In this document: in pieces, positions 55,462 through 64,000 of the stretch | Layout of the letters: each line of letters begins with the position of its first letter | Numbering within the stretch: the first letter of the stretch is position 1 | NCBI RefSeq assembly: GCF_003589595.1 | Contig: NW_020654289.1 | Coordinates: 1,683,716 to 1,747,715 of the forward strand | Reading direction: 5' to 3' | Source of the DNA: Hyposmocoma kahamanoa | Taxonomy: Eukaryota > Arthropoda > Insecta > Lepidoptera > Cosmopterigidae | Length of the DNA: 64,000 nt | Program-made: the position numbers and the translations under genes | The notes under the pieces: model-generated | Database searches by the model: none | The model's input: the letters and a program-made list of their open reading frames with translations, nothing else | Told to the model about the DNA's origin: nothing

Positions 55462-56946
55462 ATGACGATAATTCGCAGAAACCTACACAATATTAATTGC
55501 GTAAATTTTGACTGGCAACTAGGTAATTTGGATTGGGCTGGCATATGTGAACTAGACAGCGTGGATGACATGGTGCAGCGTTTCAACTCCATGTTAATAG
55601 CTTTATTCGATTTTCATGCACCATTACGTACCATGCATATCAAAGTTAAGCAATACCCATGGATCACTTACAATATAAAACAAATGATCAGGCGCCGAGA
55701 TGAAGCACATACGGCGTGCCGTACAAATAACACCAACTCAAAAAGAGAATACTACAGAGAACTAAAAAAAACCGTTATCGAGGCCTTACATGCCGAAAAA
55801 AAAGCGTACTATAACCATCATGTTAATTATCAAAAGGACCCAAAAACGCTGTGGACTCACATTAAAAAAAATATTAGAATGAAAAATAAACCAGAATTAC
55901 CTACATATATTTATAATGACCCCAATCTTTTAAATAACCATTTTTTAAATGTACCAGGTAACAGACAAATAACAATTTCTAAGATGACATTTTTTGAATT
56001 TGACTGTTGTGTTAATCAGACTTTCACACTTAACAAAGTACGAGAACCGGAAGTGCTTGGCATCATTAAGTCGCTAAAATCGAAGGCTATTGGAGCCGAT
56101 GGTATATCTTTGGATATGTTGCTGCTGACTCTGCCTACCACGCTGTCTACTATCACTGCCATAATTAACAGGTCAATAGAGACAAACACTTATCCTACAG
56201 CATGGCAACATGCAGTAGTAAGTCCTATACCCAAAATCAATAATCCCACCACTCTTAAGGACGTTAGGCCTATTAGCATACTCCCTTGCGCATCAAAGAT
56301 TTTGGAGAAAGTTGTGGCAAAGCAGCTTACTAAATTTTTGGAGGTAAATAAGGTTCTTCCCAAGGTGCAGTCCGGGTTTAGGAAGGGTCACAGTACTACA
56401 ACAGCAATGATCAAAGTTGTTGACGACATCATATCGGCCCAAGACAATGGTCAGGGCACGCTGTTAACACTTCTGGACTTTTCTCGGGCTTTCGATTGCA
56501 TCAGTGTCGAGTTATTGTTATCCAAGCTACACTACTATGGTTTCGGTGTGTCTGCCATAAAATGGTTTGACAGTTACTTCAAGAATCGATCACAACATGT
56601 TGAGGTACACGATGATAATGGATCAGTATTGTCATCAGTTAGTCGCGATGTCAAAAGAGGTGTGCCACAGGGTTCCATTTTAGGTCCAATACTTTTTATT
56701 ATATATAGCGCTGATATAGTTCAACATATCAAACATTGCCAGTATCACATCTATGCTGACGATATTCAAGTTTATACCTCATGTAAACCCTGTGATACCC
56801 ATAATGCAGTAAGACATCTCAATGAAGATTTAGAACACATTGCTGCATGGGCTGAATCAAATGCATTAGTACTTAATGGGTCTAAATCTAAATACATGGT
56901 TTTAGGCACTCGAAACCAGATAGTGAAAATTAAAGGGAGCAATTAG
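55462..56946 (+). pseudogene. LINE ORF2: linker and reverse transcriptase
   Basis: Begins in the region between endonuclease and RT (DFHAPLRTMHIKVKQYPWIT, then a basic helix with RRRDEAH). RT blocks: SKAIGADGISLDMLLLTLP, VRPISILPCASKILEKVV, SGFRKGHSTTTAM, motif A LLDFSRAFD (near residue 337), GVPQGSILGPILF and YADD (near residue 431). The frame ends in a TAG at 56944-56946 just after VLNGSKSKYMVLG, which is inside the protein, not at its natural end. The YADD and motif A aspartates are intact. It belongs to a different LINE family from the one at 9 kb. Confidence 0.88.
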
Positions 56947-57598
56947 GGGAGAAAATATTGAGAGAGTTAGTGAAGCTCGAAACCTGGGCTTGCTGTTGGA
57001 CGAAAAACTACGATTTGAAAATCACGTGATAGGAGTTGCTAGGAACTGCTTTTATAGACTTAGGCTGATGTACCAGATTAGAAATTACCTTAGTCAAGAA
57101 GTCCGCATAAAACTCTGTGATTCGTTGGTACTATCAAAGTTTAATTATATGGATGTAGTATATGGGCCGCGGCTCCTAGCCCGTTCACAACAACTAGTCC
57201 AACGAGTACAGAACGCTTGCGCCCGCTTCTGTTTCACTATACCACCACACACTCACGTTACACCCTATATAAATGATGCAAATATTTTAAAAATGAAAAC
57301 TCGAAGACACCTACATTTGGCGACATTATTATTCGGAATAATAAAATATATTAGTCCATCTTATCTGGCCGAAAAACTGATCTGGTCTCGCGACGTGAAG
57401 AACCGGTTCACACGGGATTCGGCCTGGTCACTCGCGGTCCCCCAGCATCGCACCAATGCGTTTCGTGGTAGCTTCAAATTCGCCGCATCGAAGTGCTGGA
57501 ATGACTTGCCGCCACCGCTTCGAAGTCTGAAATCAGTGCACACCTTTAGATTTAAGTACAAGGTATACCTTTTGGATAACCAAAAGAGCAAACTCTGA
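56947..57598 (+). pseudogene. LINE ORF2 continuation, other frame
   Basis: Continues in the next frame from about 56938: GENIERVSEARNLGLLLDEK, then the thumb/C-terminal region with VQRVQNACARFCFTIPPHTH and the conserved ending AASKCWNDLPPPLRSLKSV. The natural stop is at 57596-57598. The two frames differ by one base, so a single indel in the G-rich run near 56934-56948 explains the break. Confidence 0.85.
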
Positions 57599-57599
57599 T

Positions 57600-58605
57600 A
57601 ATAATCGCTTACCTCACTGGTTCCAGACTCGAAGCGTAGGCCAATCGTCCAAGTGCAAGGTTTTGCAAACTTTCCGTTTTATCATTGAACCCTTCATAAG
57701 ATTGAGTCACTGTTATTATTATTATTTTCTTGGTTCGAAATGTTTATTTATTTCTCACACATTATTTATTACTTACTGCACAGAATCTTAATTACATCTT
57801 CATATAACATATGTATATACGAGTACCTATTAATTAAGTAATTAAATTAATTTACACTTAAGCTGTTTTATTTATCTATGCATTCGTTTTATGTGTAAAT
57901 ATTATTTTTATATATATGTAGGAGGAGGCTCGGACATTGTAAAGGAATACAAGTTACACTACTAAGACTTCTAATTTTGATAAATTGTACCACACAAAAC
58001 AAAATGAACTCTAAATGTAATTAATTTAATTTTCTTATCAATAAGGCAACAGACTAATCAAATTAAAGATGATATTTCACCAACGACACAACACGTGCAC
58101 CCGTGAGCGAGCGGAACCTCTCTGGCCACAGTGAAAAAAACCCCCTCCGCCAGTTACCAACGCCTTTTATCGGCGTTGCAAAACAAGTCTGTTCCGATGA
58201 CGTAATGTCTCCTGACCGTTGCACGCGTTATTTACACTTCGCTGAATATGAAATATCGTCACATTTAGCACGTCACGACGACGCCGCCGTCATATACCAA
58301 GCCTCACGCATATGTTATGCATGTATTTGTTTTGTTTGTGCACTCATATCGGGCTTGCTGAAAACCAGCGCTACAGGCTGAAATCTATGAGCCTGTAGCT
58401 AATAGCTGAGCAAATCCCGTTTGCGTGCGCCGCGACACGCATTTATTACTACATTTTTAATTATTTTTTATTTTTTTTTATTTTGTTTTAATCATTATAA
58501 TTATGTTTTAACTTTTGTTGTAAGTCCTGTATTTTAGTTTAAAGTTTATAATGTTCTATTTTAATTTTAAGATCATGTGTGTCTCGGTGCTTACGCAATA
58601 AAGTA
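57600..58605. other. LINE 3' region, not fully resolved
   Basis: AT-rich with a GC-richer part (58090-58440). The open frame 58103-58381 has no motif. Confidence 0.4.
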
Positions 58606-58911
58606 TTCTTATTCTTATTCTTATTCTTATTCATTTCATACAATATATTTAAGTTTATTTAGGATTAAGTAAGATTTTTTAAATTGATTCAAAAATACTG
58701 CACTCTTGGGTCCTAAAAATCACACTCCACTGCTGTTCACTGATTTTTTTCGAAACGAAAACTAACAACACCTTTGACCTATAAGTGTATAATTATTAAT
58801 AACCTAATAGCCATTTAGTGTTAACAAAACCAATAAACCCTATTTGCTCACTACATTATACGGAAAATTAACTGAATGTTAACTAAAAGGACTTCTTTCT
58901 ACAATAATGAG

Positions 58912-59095
58912 TACTAAAAAAAGCGACCTCAAAAGTCATTCATGCCCCCTTTTGCCTCCACTCCTGAAGTACCCTGTTTCGAACAAAAAAGAATTATCAA
59001 GGTCGGTTCACAAATTATCGCGTAATGTACATAATACAAAAAAAAACATAATCGAATTGAAAATCTCCTCCTTTTTTTAAAGTCGGTTAAAAATA
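58912..59095 (-). repeat. accgacttc TIR-repeat family, minus strand, short copy
   Basis: aaaaagcgacctcaaaagtc at the left and tttaaagtcggttaaaaa at the right, with aattgaaaatctcctcctt, are the family ends in reverse order. Confidence 0.8.
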
Positions 59096-59540
59096 AGCAC
59101 TATACTAAACAAGATTATGTTTACACAAAACGTTTAATCGTGAACAATATAGACAAAAATATTGAAGCATTCTTTCAAACTACACTTTGAAGAAGGATTT
59201 TGAAAAAAGACTGAAAGAATCTTTTTGTAACCATTGTCCGTTTACTTATTCAAGTTAGAAATTGCTTTATGATCATAGTATGTCCCCTGTATTAATAAAC
59301 CGCATATAAGTATGGTAATAAGGGCGTGACCGAAACATCATTCAAATTTTAAAATTCATCTGAAGCTCTCCCACATTAATTGTTTGATTAGGAATTAATG
59401 ACGATATTGAGACGGAGCTTAAGTGCTGACTGACGTTTATTAATAACTTTAACTTATTTGACAGCATTTACGACTAATTAATCGCTTTTGAAGTTAGTCA
59501 AAAAATAAATTTTTCGCGTCAATCAGGCGTCGTTTGCTTA
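59096..59540. other. no recognised gene
   Basis: AT-rich. Confidence 0.35.
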
Positions 59541-60179
59541 ATTTTTATTAAAGTCATACACAGGATTGCACACTACACTAACAACGTCATTTTCTAAAGT
59601 CTCGTCCACACTAACCAATGTCTGTACCTTATACATGTTTTCCAACTGTGGGGGGACCTAACATCCACTATCACGATTGACATTCTCGATAGTTTCACGT
59701 ACTTTCCGCGGAATAAAATTCTTTTTTCTTGCCAGTACGGACACTATCAAAACGAATACAGTGCGTCGAATCCAAATCCAAAGAGTGTTACGTTACTGCA
59801 GAACCCCGATGGTCCCGGTTCTTCATACTACGTATATGTTCCTAACACTGTTAGGTACGTCAGTAGTTAGTGTGGATGAGACTGTGGAAAGTGACGTTGT
59901 TAGTGTTTTTTTAATGATACCAAGTGTCACGCCTGACCCTAACCTGCCACTGCTCCCGTCACTCTGACACATAGGTTGACAAGTCCTATGCGCCTGTAAT
60001 TTCATCAGCACCCTTGCCCTTCAAAATCGGAACGCAGTAATGCTCACATTACTGCTTGGTGGTAGAAATAGGTAAGGTGGCAGTACTTCTCTGGACGACT
60101 CTCTACTCTTTCACAAATTTTTACTTTAAAATGTATCTAAAGTGTAGTGTGCAATCCTGTGTATGACTTTAATAAAAAT
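59541..60179. mobile_element. 639-bp element with perfect 39-bp TIRs
   Basis: 59541-59579 and 60141-60179 are exact reverse complements (atttttattaaagtcataca ...). Between them lie a patch of unique sequence with tagtgtggacgaga-type inverted pieces (59597-59620 against 59868-59888) and a plus-strand copy of repeat D (59925-60110). No transposase. Confidence 0.85.
59925..60110 (+). repeat. dispersed repeat D inside the 39-bp-TIR element
   Basis: cacataggttgacaagtcct, atttcatcagcaccctt, gcagtaatgctcacattact and ggtggcagtacttctctgga. The cleanest copy of the 3' half of this family. Confidence 0.85.
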
Positions 60180-60203
60180 GTTCTATTGTTAAATAAATAC
60201 GTA

Positions 60204-61487
60204 GGGCGCACAATAAGTTTCGGGAATAAATAAGAAAACAATACTATAAATGATCAGAAATGAATTTATTGTTTCTCAAAATATTATCCGTTAGCGTAAA
60301 TGCTCTTTTTCATACGAATGAACCAAAGTTGAAAACATTTATGCCGCTGCTCCGTGACTATCTCTGAAACATATTTTTCACACTCTTCGACAGCCTCTTC
60401 AGGTGATAAAAATCGTTGACCGTGTAACTGGTTCTTAATTTATGGAAATAAATAAAAGTCACAAGGTGCCAGATCGGAACTGTACGCGGGATGGCTCATA
60501 AGGTTAACGTTGTTCACCTTCATAAATTCATTTGTCTGTCTGGCCGTGTGGGACCTGGCATTATTGTGGTGCAAGACGCTACGGCGTTTATGGTTATTTT
60601 TACAGAGTTTGTCAATAACTTCCGGCAAAGAAATGGTCGTGCACCAATCACTATTCACGGTACAACGATTCTCCAAAGCAACAGTAGCCACGTGTCCAGT
60701 TTTATTTAAAAAAGTAACAATCATCCGCTTATAGGCACTTTGCACGCGCGCCACTTTGATTGGTTTCAGCTCATCTTGAAAGACCCATACGCTCGATTGC
60801 TGCTTTGTTTTGGGATCGTAACTATAAATCCATGTTTCGTCACCTGTTACTATGTCCCACACCAAATTTGACGCCCCTTCGTTGAATTTGGTAAGCATGG
60901 CATTGCACCAAGTGACGCGATCCGTTTTTTGAGCCTCAGTCGAATTGTGTGGGATCCACCGAGAGCGCAGCTTTTTCACACACAAATGTTTGTGTAGTAT
61001 TAATTATAATTGACTCATGCCTATGCCTAAAGATGCCCGAATCTCATGGTATGTCACATGCCTGTCTGTTTTGATCATACGGTGCACAGCATCGATGTTT
61101 TTGTTGTTCACAGCAGTGGACGGGCGACCTTCACGAAATTCGTCACTAAGATTCACACGACCTCGTTTGAATTCTGCAAACGAGTTATAAATAGTCGTCT
61201 TGCATGGTGCTTCATCGCCAAAAGCAGTTTGAAGCCGAGCGCAGCTCCGCTGAGCTATTAAATTACACTTAAAGTCGTAGAAAATCATACTACGAAAATT
61301 TTCACGAGTTAAATCCATGGTGATGTGGACAACCAATTTCTAAAATGACACCACAATGTAAAAACAAGTGACAGTCAGATGAAACACAATGTATTCTACA
61401 GCCAAAGAGTTCCATTTCCAAATGTTGAAATTACTTTTTAAATATTGTTTATGTAAGTGGCCAGTTCCCGAAACTTATAGTGCGCCC
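60204..61487 (-). mobile_element. mariner element, full length, inactive
   Basis: TIRs gggcgcacaataagtttcgg (60204) and the inverse at 61465-61487 match with one mismatch over 23 bases. TA lies on both sides (60202-60203 and 61488-61489). Length 1284, the expected size for an animal mariner. It sits 24 bases beyond the 39-bp-TIR element. Confidence 0.95.
60284..61318 (-). pseudogene. mariner transposase (DD34D), two stop codons and a catalytic change
   Basis: Start MDLTRENFRSMIFYDFKCNL at 61318; natural stop at 60284-60286; 344 codons, the family length. N-terminal helix-turn-helix region, then IPHNSTEAQK, the first catalytic Asp in VTGDETWIYSYDPKTKQQ, the second block HHNNARSHTARQ and the third DLAPCDFYLFP. 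The second block normally has Asp in the place of the second residue shown as N, so the triad is broken. In-frame TAA codons at 61004-61006 and 60440-60442 truncate the reading. No frameshift was found. The likeness is closest to the lepidopteran/irritans-like mariners I know. Confidence 0.93.
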
Positions 61488-61489
61488 TA

Positions 61490-61895
61490 TGTAGTACGTT
61501 TATAGCCGCCTTTATAGTTCCTCTGAGGAACTTATTATATAAACTTCGTGTGAAGCCACTTACACAACAGGTACTCAAACAGACTCATCACTCACGCTCA
61601 GTCATGTTATAGATACACACGACATACAAATATAACACTTTAACTGATTTAAAATGATATAGCAGTAAGAGATTGAATAACGGAGCTAAAATGGAGTTGG
61701 AGAGTATAAATTGTAAGGCGTAGTGATGACAGATGGTGTAAAGCGACAACCAAGTGGTGGCCTGTAAGTGGTAACAGGAATGTATATGACGTCCTACTGA
61801 GGGATGGATGTGAATATCGTCACCGGCCGCCCTGTCACTTGGCATTATTTAAAAAAAAGGCTAGGCCAAGAATGTGCAGGATAAAAAATTTACAA
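61490..61895. other. no recognised gene
   Basis: A minus-strand open frame (61588-61845) has no motif. Confidence 0.35.
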
Positions 61896-61898
61896 ATT

Positions 61899-62330
61899 CA
61901 AATTCAAATTCAAAATAATCTTTATTTCATAGGTAAGCATTATTACACTTGAAATCGTCACAATATTAAACTCTACCGCTCATTCGTAAGGCAGATTCCC
62001 CTGAGAAGAATGAGCAAGAAACTCTAGGGGTTGCTCTTTGTAAATAACATTTACAATATTTTTTTTTTATTTGAAACATCAGAGATCGAGACTACCTCCA
62101 TGAGCTAAACGGGTTACTACCACGGATTTTTGTCATCCAAGTACGCAGAAGTTGTATAACAACCTTTAGTATAAAGTTTTTGTTTCACTATAGTTTTAAA
62201 CCTCGTGTAAGGCAAATTTTGTATATCAACCGGAATCTTGTTATAGAAGCGTATACATTGCCCCTTAAATGATTTTTTGACTTTGTGAAGTACAGTTAGA
62301 ACAATTGACAATCTGGGCCCCAAAGTGTCT
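61899..62330 (-). mobile_element. LINE 3' end, minus strand, with gaattt tail
   Basis: The minus strand encodes QCIRFYNKIPVDIQNLPYTR followed by FKTIVKQKLYTKG, the conserved ORF2 end (LFNKLP-x-x-I ... FK). The 3' end on the minus strand is a tandem of gaattt (61895-61915 on +), giving orientation and boundary. Other fragments of this family: 14340, 26178, 53870. Confidence 0.82.
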
Positions 62331-62339
62331 TGGAGAGAG

Positions 62340-62550
62340 AAGTAATAAAGAAATGAATGAGAATATAATTTATGTTAAAAAGAATACTATTTTTTCAATG
62401 AAAAATTGTTATGTACACACGCCAGCACTTCAAGCTGCACATTGACGTATCTTGTTCCGTGCACTGGAGGCGATTTTCGAACAAAAATGTGTAGTCTGAT
62501 GTGCCGTTGTCCGTACATAACCCTGATACAATAATTATAAGTTTTTTATA
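62340..62550. other. no recognised gene
   Basis: AT-rich. Confidence 0.3.
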
Positions 62551-62554
62551 AAAA

Positions 62555-63180
62555 AAAACCGATCCCAAAATTTTGTGGAATTACATCTATTTGCCAAGTT
62601 TTATTGGAAATTGATTACCCCCTATTGATGCATTCCCTAGTTTGCCACCCTTAGAGGTACAATCTTAGAATAATAACGCATAGAAACCTAGTCCGCACAC
62701 GCTAAGTGAGGCAAATTGAAGCGCGCCCAAAAGGCCTACACGAACGGGCGGGCCTTCAGTGCTCAAGGTCAACTTGCACCGCGAACAGCTCAAGAATTTT
62801 AGCTAAAAATGTGCGGTAAATGAGTGTAAAAATACGTCCGACAAACATAAAATAGATACTAACATCACATTTCACAAGGAAGTAACGCGTTTCAACTTGT
62901 ATTTTTATATATCTTATACATTCACTAAAACCGAAAATTGACCTACTACTAAAACTAGGCTACATGAATTTGACTTTTGCCTCACTTGTGACAGTTCGTT
63001 TGATATGAAACTATCATTCTATGCGTTATTATTCTAAGGGTACAATATTTTCTTCAAAATTTAAATGAGATCATTGGTACCCTCTTTCCAACGACTCATC
63101 AAAATCTGTTCACAAATGCCGTAGTAATCGCGAAATTCGCAATATAAAATACCTCCTCCTTTTATGAAGTCTGTTAAAAA
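62555..63180 (-). repeat. accgacttc TIR-repeat family, minus strand, split by the P-like MITE
   Basis: Left part aaaaaccgatcccaaaattt to cacccttagaggtacaat; right part resumes ggtacaatattttcttcaaa at 63039 and ends ccttttatgaagtctgttaa near 63175. Taking out 62664-63038 and one 8-bp duplication gives the uninterrupted family sequence. Confidence 0.85.
62664..63038. mobile_element. P-element-like MITE, copy 2
   Basis: Ends cttagaataataacgcatag and its exact inverse ctatgcgttattattctaag; perfect 8-bp duplication GGTACAAT (62656-62663, 63039-63046). About 90% identical to copy 1 by eye. Contains the same THAP-like start with an 8-base deletion after the initiator region. Confidence 0.93.
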
Positions 63181-64000
63181 AAGACTGGCTGTCCTTGATT
63201 GTCGCTTTCACAAAGTCACTATAGAATTTTATGCAATTGTTGCATAACGAGGGTTCTTAAAGTCGAGAACGGGCCTAAGTAATAGGTACAAGATTTTAAG
63301 GCCTAATTATGTAATGACTGCATAGTTTATATTATATTATATTAATAGTAGTTTCAAATCCGTAAAGGACCCACATGGGGACGCCCAAGCCCTCTCATTG
63401 TGGTAGGAGGCCTTGTGCTATTTATACTGGCTAACTATTTAATTTAATTAATTTTGCAACACTATGTACTAGAAACATTAGTAGCCTCGCATCGCCGCTA
63501 GATGGCGTTGGGATGAAAACAGAACGCGCTATCGAACTGTTAACTAAATTACAAAATAAAATTGCTTTGTTTCGAATCATAGGTCCTATGAGTGGCACTC
63601 CAGAACTTCCACCGGATGGGATAAATGGATAAACTACTTACTTCTTTACGTTAATTTTTTTTTATATCAACTGAACTAAATGGGACACGTATAGTATACG
63701 ATATACATTTTTGAAGTGGTTTTAATTTCGCAAAAAAACAAATTCTGAAATAAAGCCGCCACTCGACCCATGCAAAATTAACGGTATTAAAACGGGAAAG
63801 GTTTGAATTCGAACTACGGTATAGTTATCGATTCTTAACTGATCTTTTTTTAATAACGTACCTTGTCATCTCTTCTTCAAAGGAAATAATGTATGTATTT
63901 AATTTCAGCCCCTCGCAGTCCCCTGTCACCGTAAAAATCGTTTTTACACCCCAACATTAACGTCGTCTCGAAACGGGAGATTCCCAAAAACTCCCGCAAT
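63181..64000. other. no recognised gene
   Basis: AT-rich, right edge of the window. A ctagatggcgttg patch near 63495 stands out slightly, without further support. Confidence 0.35.

Larger units (their letters stand above)
55440..58632 (+). mobile_element. non-LTR retrotransposon (LINE), 5'-truncated, with attctt tail
   Basis: RT-bearing ORF2 in two frames (55462-56946 and about 56940-57598), a 3' untranslated region, and a tail of (attctt)n at about 58605-58632 after caataaagt. The endonuclease is missing. The stretch 57900-58450 is less certainly part of the same element. No target-site duplication identified. Confidence 0.85.

Noticed and set aside
58103..58381. 92-codon + strand open frame after the second LINE
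   Set aside because: No motif; lies in the presumed LINE 3' region.

Overview
The window looks like insect nuclear DNA, most probably from a moth or butterfly (Lepidoptera). It is AT-rich, has spliceosomal introns with GT..AG ends, and is crowded with tRNA-derived SINEs, jockey/CR1-type LINE tails, a mariner and many short terminal-inverted-repeat (TIR) elements of the kind that fill lepidopteran introns. The order is an inference from repeat style; no species is claimed.

One host gene is well supported: the 3' half of a furin-type proprotein convertase on the + strand, spread over about 35 kb. Exons at 5720-5858 (catalytic serine), 13469-13692, 17074-17213 and 19324-19442 (P domain) join in perfect phase (0-1, 1-0, 0-2, 2-1). 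A symmetric phase 1-1 exon (21042-21506) and an exon at 23456-23712 both start at the same point of the P domain and both encode a W-x(3)-(L/F)YGT-x-TP strand. After 23712 (phase 0) two 3' ends are possible: a hydrophobic terminal exon at 33106-33414, or a cysteine-rich, membrane-anchored terminal exon at 40121-40761. The second needs at least one intervening phase 0-1 exon; a weak candidate is 38782-38857. This layout resembles the alternative C termini known for insect furin 1. The exons before 5720, including the catalytic Asp and His, lie to the left of the window.

The introns are packed with mobile elements. The intron after 5858 holds a 5'-truncated LINE with an open frame of about 900 codons (8948-11992). 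Five copies of an 8-bp-TSD MITE, two copies of a P-element-like MITE keeping a THAP-like start, and about ten copies of a TIR repeat beginning accgacttcaaa are scattered through the window. Several insertions are nested and have readable target-site duplications.

From about 41 kb to the right edge I see no host gene. The sequence is intergenic or intronic and repeat-filled: a 5'-truncated LINE with one frame break (about 55.4-58.6 kb), a full-length but dead mariner (60204-61487, minus strand), a 639-bp element with perfect 39-bp TIRs (59541-60179), and fragments of LINEs, SINEs and foldback repeats.

The most unusual single feature is a perfect 33-bp inverted repeat with a 4-base loop (23355-23424). 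It ends a few bases before the likely branch point of furin exon 23456-23712, the exon whose 5' end is duplicated in the upstream cassette exon.
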